From NCBI RefSeq assembly GCF_002242805.1, contig NZ_MCGQ01000027.1:62001-126000 (forward strand): a stretch of 64,000 bases of DNA. Direction: 5' to 3'. Position numbers and translations under genes: made by a program. The notes below the pieces were generated by a model, which was given only the letters and a program-made list of their open reading frames with translations, had not been told where the DNA came from and made no database searches. This document shows, in pieces, positions 7,348-15,600 of the stretch (position 1 is the stretch's first letter; each line of letters begins with the position of its first letter). Source of the DNA: Streptomyces diastatochromogenes (lineage in GTDB: Bacteria > Actinomycetota > Actinomycetes > Streptomycetales > Streptomycetaceae).

Positions 7348-8726
7348 GGCGCAGGCTGCTGGCCGTGCTGATGGTGCTCATGGGGGCCGCGACCCTGCTG
7401 CTGTCGGTGCCGCTGGCCGGCTCGTACGCGAGCGGGCGGACCGAGCATCTGCTGCTCCAGCGGCGCGCCGACGCCGTGCGGTTCGCCGACCTCGCCGACC
7501 GGGTACGGACCGCCGCCGACCGTGCCGAACTGGCCACGGAGATCCGCCGGTACACCGAGCTGTACGGCGCCTCGGTGACCGTGGTGGACTCCGCGGGACG
7601 GGTCCTCGCGCAGGCCGGCGCCGGCATCACCCCGTCCTCCGCGGCCGACGTCCTGGGCCGGGCGCTGACCGGGCGGTCCACCGAGCGGCTGCCGACCGTA
7701 CGGCCGTGGGGTCCTGACCGGGTGGTGCTCGCCGAGCCGGTCGGCCGGGACGAGCGGGTCAGCGGGGCGGTGCTGCTGGCCGTCCCGACCACCGCGGCCC
7801 GGCGGGACGTGACCGTACGCTGGGCGCTCATCGCCTGCGGGGCGCTCACCGCCTTCGCGGCGGCGGCCCTGGTCGCGGCCGGCATCACCCGCTGGCTGAT
7901 GCGCCCGGTCCGTGATCTCGACCGGGCCGTCGCCGCACTGGCGTCCGGCAGCCTTCGGACGCGGGCCGACTCCGACACCGGACCGCCCGAACTGCGCAGC
8001 CTGCGCCGGCACTTCAACGGCATGGCGGAGGCGGTCGCCGACTCCCTCGGGCGCCAGCGCGCCTTCGTCGCGGACGCCTCGCACCAACTGCGCAACCCGC
8101 TGGCCACCCTGGTGCTCCAGCTGGAGAACGTCGAGCCGCATCTCGTGCCCGGCCCCGGCCGGAAGGAGCACGCGCGGGCCCTGGACGAGGCGGAGCGCCT
8201 GGAGGAACTGCTCGACGGTCTGCTCGCGTTGGCGCGCGTGGAGTCGGGTACGGCGGAGCGGACGGAGCAGGACGTGTCCCGTGGGGTGCGGGAGCGGGTG
8301 GCCGCGTGGCAGCCGGTGTTCGAGGCCTCCGGGCTGACGCTGAGCGCCGCTGCCGTACGCGAGGGGCTGCGGGCGGCGGCCGTACCGGACGCCGTCGGCC
8401 GGGTCCTGGACGCGGTGCTCGACAACGCGGTCAAGTTCATCCCGTCCGGGGGCCGGGTCGCCGTGGCGGCCGCGCTCGCGGACGGTGAGGTCGTGGTGCG
8501 CGTCGCCGACGACGGCCCGGGGGTACCGGAGGACCAGCTCCCGTTGCTCACCCGACGCTTCACCCGGGCGCCCGAGCATCAGAACGTGCCCGGCACCGGC
8601 CTGGGCCTGGCCATCGCCGACGAGATCGCCCGCCTCAGCGGGGGCCGGCTCGCCACCGCCGGCAACCGTCCCCACGGCCTGGTGGTGGAGCTGCGGCTGC
8701 CGTGTCCGGTGCCGGGTCAGCCGTAG
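7344..8726 (+). CDS. Membrane sensor histidine kinase (TctE-like)
   Basis: A 460-residue kinase. Two membrane spans (about residues 4-25 and 154-178) frame an extracytoplasmic sensor region; a HAMP segment follows. The dimerisation helix contains the phospho-acceptor His in DASHQLRNPLATL, and the ATPase domain shows LDNAVKF (N box), ADDGPGV (G1) and GTGLGLAIADE (G2). All catalytic boxes are intact. It overlaps the regulator gene by 4 bp at its start and overlaps the convergent TAXI protein gene by 10 bp at its end, an unusually tight arrangement consistent with one functional unit. Confidence 0.88.
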   Translation: MRRRLLAVLMVLMGAATLLLSVPLAGSYASGRTEHLLLQRRADAVRFADLADRVRTAADRAELATEIRRYTELYGASVTVVDSAGRVLAQAGAGITPSSAADVLGRALTGRSTERLPTVRPWGPDRVVLAEPVGRDERVSGAVLLAVPTTAARRDVTVRWALIACGALTAFAAAALVAAGITRWLMRPVRDLDRAVAALASGSLRTRADSDTGPPELRSLRRHFNGMAEAVADSLGRQRAFVADASHQLRNPLATLVLQLENVEPHLVPGPGRKEHARALDEAERLEELLDGLLALARVESGTAERTEQDVSRGVRERVAAWQPVFEASGLTLSAAAVREGLRAAAVPDAVGRVLDAVLDNAVKFIPSGGRVAVAAALADGEVVVRVADDGPGVPEDQLPLLTRRFTRAPEHQNVPGTGLGLAIADEIARLSGGRLATAGNRPHGLVVELRLPCPVPGQP

Positions 8727-9685
8727 ACCGAGCGGTAGTAGGCCACCGCGCCGGGGTGCAGGGGTACGTCCCCCGTGGCGACGGCGAACCTGGGTTCCAG
8801 CCGGGCACCCGCCGTCACCTCCCTGAGCAGCACGCGCCACCGGTCGAACACCACCCGGAGCACCTCGCGCGCCGCCTGCTGCGGCACCTGGGAGCGGGCC
8901 AGCAGATAGTTGCCCACGCCGACGGTGCCGACCGGCTCGGTGAGCCCGTACACGCCGGCCGGGAGGGTGACCGCCGTGTAGACGGGGCCGTACGTGTCGC
9001 GCAGGACGGCGGCCTGTTCCTCCAGCGGCAGGAAGCGCAACGGCAGTTCGCGGGTCAGCGCCGACAGGGCGGGGGTCGGCACTCCCCCGGCCCAGATCAG
9101 CGCGTCGACCGCGCCCGTGCGCAGCGCCTGAACCGAGGCGGCGAGGCCGAGCGGGCGTTCCCGCACCGACCGCCTCCCGGTGAGTCCCGTCACCCGCAGC
9201 AGCCGGTTGGCCAGCACCTGCCCGCCGGAGCCGGTCGCGCCGGTGGCGACCGACCGGCCCGCGAGATCCCGTACGGACCGCACGGGTCCGCGCGCCGGTA
9301 CGACCAGGTGCGTGTAGTTGACGTAGACGCGGGCGAGGGCCGTCACGGCGGCCCGGGTCGAGAACGGCTCCCGCCCCCGCACGGCGTCCTCGGCGGCGTC
9401 CGCCATCGCCAGCCCCAGGTCCGCCGAACCGGCGCCGAGTCTGCGCAGATTGTCCACGCTGGCCGCGGTGCCGAGCGGGGTGATGTGCAGCCTCGGGTCG
9501 GTGCGGGCGGCCTCGGCGGCCAGTGCCTTGCCGAAGGCGTTGTACGGCCCACCGGGCGCTCCCGTCGCGAGCCTGAGCCGCCAGCCGGGACCGCCGTCCC
9601 CGGAGCAGCCGGCCAGGGCGAGTGCCGGGGCACCGAGGACCGCGGCCTCCAGCAGGCCGCGGCGGCTCATCGGTCGACCGGTCAC
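8717..9685 (-). CDS. TAXI-family solute-binding lipoprotein (TRAP-type)
   Basis: A 322-residue extracytoplasmic binding protein. The N-terminus has paired arginines followed by a hydrophobic stretch and the lipobox ALAGC (MSRRGLLEA...ALALAGCSG), pointing to an exported lipoprotein. LRLATGAPGGPYNAFGKAL and the YVNYTHLVV region are typical of TAXI proteins. These normally deliver C4/C5 carboxylates or glutamate to TRAP permeases, but no TRAP membrane subunits are seen here. Its 3' end overlaps the convergent histidine kinase gene by 10 bp; it may act as a ligand-presenting partner of that kinase. Start GTG 9685, with ATG 9670 possible. Confidence 0.78.
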   Translation of the reverse strand: MTGRPMSRRGLLEAAVLGAPALALAGCSGDGGPGWRLRLATGAPGGPYNAFGKALAAEAARTDPRLHITPLGTAASVDNLRRLGAGSADLGLAMADAAEDAVRGREPFSTRAAVTALARVYVNYTHLVVPARGPVRSVRDLAGRSVATGATGSGGQVLANRLLRVTGLTGRRSVRERPLGLAASVQALRTGAVDALIWAGGVPTPALSALTRELPLRFLPLEEQAAVLRDTYGPVYTAVTLPAGVYGLTEPVGTVGVGNYLLARSQVPQQAAREVLRVVFDRWRVLLREVTAGARLEPRFAVATGDVPLHPGAVAYYRSVYG

Positions 9686-9799
9686 GCCCGCAGCGTAACG
9701 GCTCCGCGCACACCGGACGCGCCACTCCCGCGTGGCCCGGGCGGATCGCGTGGCACTATCCTTGCGCCCTCAAACCCGGGTAGGAGAAGGGATATCGGC

Positions 9800-10576
9800 G
9801 TGGCAATGAAGGCCTTGCGTTCGGCGTTGGAAGCGATCTACGTACGGCGCCTGAACCGCAAGCTGGAGGGCCTGCCCCGGCCGCGGCACGTGGCGATCAT
9901 GCTGGACGGGAACCGGCGCTGGGCCAGGGGTGCGGGACATCAGGACGTCCGCGAGGGCTACCGCGTCGGCGGGGCCAAGGTCACGGACTTCCTGCACTGG
10001 TGCACCGACGCCGGGATCAAGCACGTCACGCTGTGGATGCTCTCCGACGACAACCTCCACCGGCCGGCCGACGAACTCGGCCCCCTGCTCGACATAATCG
10101 AGGAGACCGTCCAGCGCATCTGCGCCCCCGGGGAGCCCGGGCAGATCGAGATCATCGGCGCTCTCGACCTGCTGCCCGGGAACACCGCCCGCGTCCTCAA
10201 GGAGGCCGCCGCCCTCACCCAGGGCCGCGGCGGGCTGAAGGTCGACGTCGCCGTCGGCTACGGCGGCCGCCGGGAGATCGTCGACGCCGTCAAGGCGGCC
10301 TTCGACAAGCACATCGGCGCCGGGGGCGACCCCGTGGAGCTGGCCGCGGACTTCGACCTGGAGCACATCACCGACAACCTGTACTCGCCGGCCGGCCACG
10401 ACACCGACTTCATCATCCGCACCTCCGGCGAACAGCGGCTGTCCGGCTTCCTGTTGTGGCAGTCCGCCTACGCCGAGGTGCACTTCGTCGACGTCCTGTG
10501 GCCGGCGTTCCGTGAGATAGACCTGCTGCGGGCCCTGCGGTCGTACGCCGCCCGGGAGCGCCGTTACGGCCGCTGA
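9800..10576 (+). CDS. uppS: Isoprenyl transferase (short-chain cis-prenyl diphosphate synthase)
   Basis: A 258-residue cytoplasmic cis-prenyltransferase that condenses isopentenyl diphosphate onto an allylic primer, feeding cell-envelope lipid carrier synthesis. The catalytic motif IMLDGNRRWA lies near residues 34-43; later motifs include LWMLSDDNL, GYGGRREIV, FIIRTSGEQRLSGFLLWQSAYAE split over two conserved blocks, and the C-terminal FxDVLWPxF. Length fits the shorter actinobacterial enzymes (Rv1086 type, making farnesyl chains) as well as UppS. GTG 9800 is preferred with GAAGGG 7 nt away; ATG 9806 is also possible. Streptomycetes usually have a second paralogue elsewhere. Confidence 0.88.
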   Translation: MAMKALRSALEAIYVRRLNRKLEGLPRPRHVAIMLDGNRRWARGAGHQDVREGYRVGGAKVTDFLHWCTDAGIKHVTLWMLSDDNLHRPADELGPLLDIIEETVQRICAPGEPGQIEIIGALDLLPGNTARVLKEAAALTQGRGGLKVDVAVGYGGRREIVDAVKAAFDKHIGAGGDPVELAADFDLEHITDNLYSPAGHDTDFIIRTSGEQRLSGFLLWQSAYAEVHFVDVLWPAFREIDLLRALRSYAARERRYGR

Positions 10577-10603
10577 CGCCGTGCCAGACCCCCTCGGTCA
10601 CGC

Positions 10604-11497
10604 TCATTCCCCGCCGACCGTCGCGAGAAGGTGGGCGACCAGGGGGTTCGGGTCGGCCTCGCGCCAGGCCACGGCGACCCGGGTGCGGGCGGTACCGGGG
10701 GCGATCCCGCGGAACGCGACGCCCTTGAGGCGGATGCGGCGGATGCCGGCCGGGGCCAGGGAGACACCGAGGCCGGTTTCCACGAGGGCGCACACGGTCT
10801 GCCACTCCACCGCGTGCTGGGCTGTCCGGGGTGTGAAGCCCGCGTCCGTGCACAGGCCGGTGATCCGGTCGTACAGCCCCGGGCCGGCCGCCCGGGGCAG
10901 GAGCACGAAGGGTGAGTCGGCCAACTGCGCGATGTGGACGGTCCGTTGGGCGGCCAGGGGGTGCGCGGCCGGGAGCACGGCCACGAAGGGTTCGCTGAGC
11001 ACCGTCCTGAAGGCGATCTCCGGCTCGTCGGCGGGCGGCTCGCGCAGCAGGCCGATGTCGATGGCCTTGTCGTGCAGGGCTGCTATCTGCGGCGCCGTGG
11101 TCATCTCACGGATGTCCAGGTGCACAGCGGGGAATCGCTGGCGGAAGGTGCGCAGCAGTCCGGGCAGGACGGTCAGGGCGAGGGAGGCGGCGAAACCGAT
11201 GCGCAGCCGGCCGGCCCGGCCGCTGCCGACGGCGCGGGCCGCGGCCAGGCCGTCCGTGAGGTCGGTGAGGGCCCGGCGGGCGGCCGGGAGCAGTTCGCGG
11301 CCGGCCGCGGTGAGCGCGACCCGGCCCGGCTCGCGGCTGAACAGCGCGTGTCCGACCCTGTCCTCCAGGCGGCGGATCTGCTGGCTCAGCGGCGGCTGGG
11401 CGATGCCGAGGCGGGCGGCCGCGTGGCCGAAGTGGAGTTCCTCGGCGAGCACGACGAAGGCGTGCAGCTGCGGGAGGGGAAGTTCGGGGCGCTCCAT
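10604..11497 (-). CDS. LysR family transcriptional regulator
   Basis: A 297-residue regulator. The winged helix-turn-helix occupies about residues 8-67 (ELHFGHAAARLGIAQPPLSQQIRRLE), followed by a linker helix and a periplasmic-binding-like effector domain starting near GRLRIGFAAS. The gene is divergent from ridA with a 72-bp gap, so it probably controls ridA and itself. It resembles the BenM/CatM-like branch of LysR proteins in the effector domain start, but the ligand is unknown. Confidence 0.85.
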   Translation of the reverse strand: MERPELPLPQLHAFVVLAEELHFGHAAARLGIAQPPLSQQIRRLEDRVGHALFSREPGRVALTAAGRELLPAARRALTDLTDGLAAARAVGSGRAGRLRIGFAASLALTVLPGLLRTFRQRFPAVHLDIREMTTAPQIAALHDKAIDIGLLREPPADEPEIAFRTVLSEPFVAVLPAAHPLAAQRTVHIAQLADSPFVLLPRAAGPGLYDRITGLCTDAGFTPRTAQHAVEWQTVCALVETGLGVSLAPAGIRRIRLKGVAFRGIAPGTARTRVAVAWREADPNPLVAHLLATVGGE

Positions 11498-11532
11498 ACC
11501 TCCAGAGATATCAGGTCATGCCGTAGCCGGTA

Positions 11533-11562
11533 TTAGACGTATCGGTGCAGGTCACCTAGCGT
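11533..11562 (+). promoter_or_regulatory. Probable promoter of ridA, leaderless
   Basis: TTAGAC at 11533-11538 and TAGCGT at 11557-11562 are separated by 18 bp, a good match to the main vegetative promoter type. The predicted transcription start coincides with the ATG at 11570 to within one or two bases and there is no ribosome site, so ridA is probably translated from a leaderless mRNA. Confidence 0.45.
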
Positions 11563-11569
11563 TCGGCCC

Positions 11570-11959
11570 ATGACAGAGCGACGCGCGATCCTCAGCGGCT
11601 CGACCTTCGAGGAGCAGATCGGGTACGCCCGTGCCGTGGTGGACGGCGACTGGGTCCATGTGTCCGGCACCACCGGGTTCGACTACACCACCATGACCAT
11701 CTCCGACGACGTGGTGGAACAGGCCGAGCAGTGCCTGCGCAACATCGAGGCGGCCCTGACCGAGGCGGGCTGCGGCTTCGCCGACGTCGTACGGGTCCGC
11801 TACCTGCTGCCCGACCGCGAGGACTTCGAGCCCTGCTGGCCGGCCCTGCGCCGCCGCTTCGGCGAGGTCCGCCCGGCCGCCACGATGCTCGTGTGCGGCC
11901 TCTCCGACCCTCGCATGAAGATCGAGATCGAGGTGTACGCGCGGCGGCGGCTCGCGTGA
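11570..11959 (+). CDS. RidA family protein (enamine/imine deaminase-like)
   Basis: A 129-residue YjgF/YER057c/UK114 protein. Family members form trimers that hydrolyse reactive enamine/imine intermediates from PLP enzymes. GDWVHVSGTTG near residues 24-34, the Arg in RPAATMLVCGL (about residue 104) and the C-terminal KIEIEVYA are conserved features. Being divergent from a LysR gene, it may belong to a dedicated detoxification or catabolic response. The start coincides with a likely transcription start. Confidence 0.85.
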   Translation: MTERRAILSGSTFEEQIGYARAVVDGDWVHVSGTTGFDYTTMTISDDVVEQAEQCLRNIEAALTEAGCGFADVVRVRYLLPDREDFEPCWPALRRRFGEVRPAATMLVCGLSDPRMKIEIEVYARRRLA

Positions 11960-11976
11960 TGCGGCTCCGGTACGGG

Positions 11977-12153
11977 TCATCGGACGGCGACCACGTTCGT
12001 GGCCTTCTCGCCGACGACGTCGAAGAGGACCCGTTCTCCTTCGCGGGTGGTCTGCGTCTCCATGCCGGAGAACGGGCGCCGTTCGCCGTCCTCGTCGGCG
12101 ATGACGCCCACGCCGTCCGCGTTGTTGTACACAGCGATGGTTCCGAGAGGCAT
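11977..12153 (-). CDS. 58-residue cold-shock-like OB-fold protein
   Basis: A short gene with a very strong ribosome site (GGAGGAGAG, about 6 nt before ATG 12153). The product begins MPLGTIAVYNNADGVGVIAD and ends VLFDVVGEKATNVVAV. The layout mirrors a cold-shock domain (GTVKWFN..GFGFI.....VxFDVVxxxxGxxAxxV), but the aromatic RNA-binding RNP residues (KWFN, FGF) are replaced by AVYN and VGV. It may therefore be a cold-shock homologue with altered or lost RNA binding. It ends 18 bp from the convergent ridA stop codon. Confidence 0.7.
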   Translation of the reverse strand: MPLGTIAVYNNADGVGVIADEDGERRPFSGMETQTTREGERVLFDVVGEKATNVVAVR

Positions 12154-12289
12154 CGTCTCTCCTCCGTCGTCGGGTCGTGCAGCCAGTGATCTCCCCCGGT
12201 GATCAGAGCATCACCCACCGTGCCCGATGGAGGAAGGGTGCATCGGCACGTCGGCCACGGTTTGACCGGAAGTCAGCGGAGCTTTGCGC

Positions 12290-13249
12290 TCACTTCCGGT
12301 ACTTGTCCGTCGCCGCCACCAGTGCCTGTGCCACGCCGGGTGCCCCCGTGGTGTGGCCGGCCTCGTGCACCGTGACCAACTCGCTGCCGGGCCAGGCCTG
12401 CCGGAGGCGCCAGACGATGCCGAGGAGGTTGCCGAAGTCGAGGGATCCCTGGACGAGGGTGCCGGGGATGCCGGCGAGGAGGTGGGCGTCGCGCAGGACC
12501 ACGCCCTCGTCGTTGTCCTCGCCCAGGAAGTGGTCGTTGCCCCAGTAGTGGGTGACGGTGCGGGCGAAGCCCATGCGGTACTCGGGGTCCTCGAAGCGGG
12601 CGACGGAGCGCGGCGGTGCGGGGATCGTCGCCGTCTCCCAGTCGGTCCAGGCCCGCGCCGCCCGCTCCCGTACGGCGGGGTCGGGGGACTCCAGCAGCCG
12701 GTTGTAGGCCGCGGCGAGGTTCCCGTCGCGCTCGGCGGGCGGCAGTCCGGCCAGGAATCGCTCGAAGGCCTCCGGGAAGATCCTGCCGAGTCCCCTGGTG
12801 AGCAGCTCCACCTCGGCGTTGGAGCCCGTCGCGACTCCGGTCAGCACCAGCTCGGAGACGGACCCCGGATGCGTCTGCGCGTACCGCAGGGCGAGCACCG
12901 AGCCCCACGACACGCCCCACACCAGCCAGCGCTCGATGCCGAGGTGCTGCCGCAGCAGCTCCAGGTCGGCCATGACGTGCGCGGTCGTGTTGACGCCCAT
13001 GTCGGTGTCGTAGCCGCTCGCGTGCGGTGTGGAACGGCCGCTGCCGCGCTGGTCGAGCTGGACGATCCGGTAGGCGGCCGGGTCGAACAGGCGCCGGAAG
13101 TAAGGGCTGCACCCGGATCCCGGACCGCCGTGCAGCACGACCGCCGGCTTGCCCTCGGGGTTGCCGCAGGTCTCCCAGTAGAGGCGGTTGTGGTCACCTA
13201 CGTCGAGCATGCCGTGTGCGTACGGCTCGATCTCCGGATAAAGGGGCAT
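12290..13249 (-). CDS. pip: Prolyl aminopeptidase (proline iminopeptidase)
   Basis: A 319-residue alpha/beta hydrolase of peptidase family S33 that removes N-terminal proline from peptides in the cytoplasm. Visible family motifs are VLHGGPGSG (oxyanion hole), LDQRGSGRS, the nucleophile elbow GVSWGSVLAL, the Asp region LVQGSLDFGN and the catalytic His in VHEAGH near the C-terminus. Length and motif order fit full-length Pip. It stands 136 bp upstream of the cold-shock-like gene on the same strand. Confidence 0.9.
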   Translation of the reverse strand: MPLYPEIEPYAHGMLDVGDHNRLYWETCGNPEGKPAVVLHGGPGSGCSPYFRRLFDPAAYRIVQLDQRGSGRSTPHASGYDTDMGVNTTAHVMADLELLRQHLGIERWLVWGVSWGSVLALRYAQTHPGSVSELVLTGVATGSNAEVELLTRGLGRIFPEAFERFLAGLPPAERDGNLAAAYNRLLESPDPAVRERAARAWTDWETATIPAPPRSVARFEDPEYRMGFARTVTHYWGNDHFLGEDNDEGVVLRDAHLLAGIPGTLVQGSLDFGNLLGIVWRLRQAWPGSELVTVHEAGHTTGAPGVAQALVAATDKYRK

Positions 13250-13286
13250 CCGGGCACCGTAGCGTCTCCCCGGCGCCCGGTCGCCC

Positions 13287-14513
13287 TCATTTCGCGCCGG
13301 ACAGGTCGATCGCCCGGTCGACGTCCTGTGGCCGCAGCACGCGCAGGATGCCTTCGAGGAGGTAGTAGTCGGCGTACGGGAGGGAGATCTCGATCCCGTC
13401 CTCGGCCGGGCGGTTGCGGGTGCAGCGGGCGACGACGGCCTCGGCGCGCGTCGAGTTCCCGGTCAGGCAGGTCTTCGCCAGCGCGGTCAGCAGCCGCAGG
13501 GCGGCTTCCCGGTACTCGGGCCTGCCCGTCGCCGCCGACAGGTCCAGCAGACCGCAGGCCATGATCGCGCCGGCGGAGGCGTCCTTGACGTCGTACGGCT
13601 GCTGGGGCGCCCGGTAGTCCCACACGGGGACGTGGTCGGGGGTGAGGGCGCCCAGCGCGTAGTCGGCGAGTCGGCGCGCGGTCGTCAGGAACTCCTGGTC
13701 GCCGGTGCGGCGGTGGATCGTGGTGAACCCGTAGATTCCCCAGGCCTGTCCGCGCGCCCAGCAGGACGTGGGGCTGTAGCCCTGCACGGTGCCGGGGCCG
13801 ATCGGCGCGCCGGTGGCGGGGTCGAAGTCGTACACGTGGGGAGTCGAGCCGTCCGGGCGTGGGAACACCCGCTGGGCGGTCTTCGCGTGTTCCGTGGCGA
13901 TGTCGAGGTACTTGCCGTCGCCCGTCTGCTCGCTCGCGAAGGCCAGCAGGTCGAGGTTCATCATCGTGTCCATGATGATGCGGCCCGCGTTGTTCGGATC
14001 GTTCAGCGCGCCCCAGGCCCGGATGAAGCGGCCGGTGGGGTTGTAGCGCCGGCTCAGCGAGTCGGCCGCCCGTACGGCACCGGCCCGCCAGGTGTCGTCG
14101 CCGGTCAGGCGCCAGGCGGTGACCCAGGAGGGGTAGAAGAGGAAGCCGAGGTCGTGGGTGGTGGTGTCGGTCTGGCGGGGGGCGAGCTTCTTCGCGGAGT
14201 CGAGCGCCAGGGTCCGGAAGGTGTCGTCGCCGCTGTGGAGCCAGGCCATCCAGAGCGTGCCGGGCCAGAATCCGCCGACCCAGTCGCCGCTCTGCGAGTA
14301 CACCCACTTCTCGGACTTCGTGCCGACCGGAAAGCCCGTCACGCGCGGGGCGACGGTACGGAGTTTTCCGATCGCGTAGTCGGCGGCGCCCCGGAGCGTG
14401 CGGACGACGGCGGCGGGGGTCTGCTCGGCCGCCTGGGCCGGTGTCGTCGGCGCCGCGTACAGCGCGGCGGCGCCGGCCGCCGTGGTCAGCACGGTACGTC
14501 GGGAGATCTCCAT
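13287..14513 (-). CDS. Secreted glycoside hydrolase family 88-like protein
   Basis: A 408-residue exported protein. The N-terminus ISRRTVLTTAAGAAALYAA is a Tat-type signal. The body shows the GH88 landmarks THDLGFLFYPS, WARGQAWGIYGFT and DASAGAIMACGLLDLS. GH88 enzymes hydrolyse unsaturated uronyl residues left by polysaccharide lyases. The gene is divergent from a polysaccharide deacetylase gene, and the intergenic region contains a small inverted repeat. Substrate specificity cannot be decided; other GH88/GH105-like enzymes are possible. Confidence 0.8.
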   Translation of the reverse strand: MEISRRTVLTTAAGAAALYAAPTTPAQAAEQTPAAVVRTLRGAADYAIGKLRTVAPRVTGFPVGTKSEKWVYSQSGDWVGGFWPGTLWMAWLHSGDDTFRTLALDSAKKLAPRQTDTTTHDLGFLFYPSWVTAWRLTGDDTWRAGAVRAADSLSRRYNPTGRFIRAWGALNDPNNAGRIIMDTMMNLDLLAFASEQTGDGKYLDIATEHAKTAQRVFPRPDGSTPHVYDFDPATGAPIGPGTVQGYSPTSCWARGQAWGIYGFTTIHRRTGDQEFLTTARRLADYALGALTPDHVPVWDYRAPQQPYDVKDASAGAIMACGLLDLSAATGRPEYREAALRLLTALAKTCLTGNSTRAEAVVARCTRNRPAEDGIEISLPYADYYLLEGILRVLRPQDVDRAIDLSGAK

Positions 14514-14602
14514 CGGCCCGCAACCTCCAACTCGGCATCCAACAAAGGAAGTTGCCCGAGCCTTGCACAGCCCGCCCTGTCATGTACACCCACATGAGCA
14601 AT

Positions 14603-14618
14603 GTTCAGATAGGTGAAC
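14603..14618. promoter_or_regulatory. Inverted repeat GTTCA-N6-TGAAC, possible operator
   Basis: GTTCA (14603-14607) and TGAAC (14614-14618) are perfect inverted half-sites spaced by 6 bp in the divergent region between the GH88-like and deacetylase genes, about 90 bp upstream of the GH88 start. Size and position fit a dimeric repressor site. No matching regulator gene is next to it. Confidence 0.3.
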
Positions 14619-14797
14619 GTGACGGGAGCGGGCCGCCGGAGCGCGTCAGCCGCAGGTGCCCGCCGTGGCCGTTCGGACACCTGTCCCAGAAGTACCCCGG
14701 AATTGTCCGTGATCGGTAACAGAGGGATCCCGTGGCCCTCTTGTGCCGTCCTGACAGGTGCACGGGGACCACCAGAGCGGCGAGGAGCGGGGCGGAC

Positions 14798-15556
14798 ATG
14801 GCACGGCATGGCGGGCGGGGATGGTACGGCCGGGTGGTCGCGGCGGCGGTCGGGGTGACGGCGGTGGCCGCCGCCACATCGGTGTGGACCGCGCAGGCCG
14901 GCCAGACCGGCGGGCACGTGGCGGCGCGCCCCGCCGCCAAGAAGGCGGTGCCCGTGTCCGCCACGATCGTCCACGCCTCCGACGGCGGCGACCACGCGGT
15001 CAACATCACCATCGACGACGGCCCGGACCCGCAGTGGACCCCGCAGGTGCTGCAGGTACTGAAGGACAACGGCGTGAAGGCGACGTTCTGCATGGTCGGT
15101 CCCCAGGCAGAGGCCCACCCGGACCTGGTCAAGCAGGTGGTGGCGGCCGGGCACCGGCTCTGCGACCACACCGTGTCGCACGACACCACGATGGACAAGA
15201 AGTCCCAGGCCTACCAGTCGCAGCAGATCCTGGACGCCGAGCGTCAGATCACGAAGGCCTCCGGGGGCGTGCGTCCGCTGTACTACCGGGCCCCGGGCGG
15301 CGCGTTCACCCCGTACAGCCGGCACCTCGCGGCCTCGCACGGGATGCGGCCGCTGGGCTGGAACGTCGACTCCAAGGACTTCGAGCGGCCCGGCACGGAG
15401 GCCATCATCACCACCGTCAAGGGCGAGTTGCACAACGGCCCGACCCTGCTCTTCCACGACGCCGGCGGCGACCGCTCCCAGACCGTGGCCGCGCTGCGCA
15501 CCCTGCTGCCCTGGCTGAAGCAGCAGGGCTACTCCTTCGGTTTCCCCGTGCGCTGA
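14798..15556 (+). CDS. Secreted polysaccharide deacetylase (carbohydrate esterase 4)
   Basis: A 252-residue protein with an N-terminal signal/membrane anchor (about residues 11-33) and a NodB homology domain. Motif 1 TIDDGPD supplies the catalytic base and a metal-binding Asp; motif 2 HTVSHDT supplies the two metal His; motif 3 YRAPGGAF and the late motifs GWNVDSKDF and LLFHDAGGD complete the active site. It should remove N-acetyl groups from chitin-like polymers or peptidoglycan outside the cell. ATG 14798 follows GAGGAG by 10 nt. Confidence 0.85.
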   Translation: MARHGGRGWYGRVVAAAVGVTAVAAATSVWTAQAGQTGGHVAARPAAKKAVPVSATIVHASDGGDHAVNITIDDGPDPQWTPQVLQVLKDNGVKATFCMVGPQAEAHPDLVKQVVAAGHRLCDHTVSHDTTMDKKSQAYQSQQILDAERQITKASGGVRPLYYRAPGGAFTPYSRHLAASHGMRPLGWNVDSKDFERPGTEAIITTVKGELHNGPTLLFHDAGGDRSQTVAALRTLLPWLKQQGYSFGFPVR

Positions 15557-15569
15557 AGCCGAACAGGGC

Positions 15570-15600
15570 GCGGCTGCGGGCCGCTTCAGGCCGCAGCCGC
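15570..15600. terminator. Hairpin between convergent genes
   Basis: Perfect 10-bp arms GCGGCTGCGG (15570-15579) and CCGCAGCCGC (15591-15600) with an 11-nt loop. It lies 14 bp after the deacetylase stop and covers the last codons of the convergent hydrolase gene, so it can end transcripts from both sides. Confidence 0.65.

Noticed and set aside
7115..8563. Long open frame opposite the histidine kinase
   Set aside because: It is a G+C-driven antisense frame; the plus-strand kinase has all motifs, and the antisense product has no recognisable domain.
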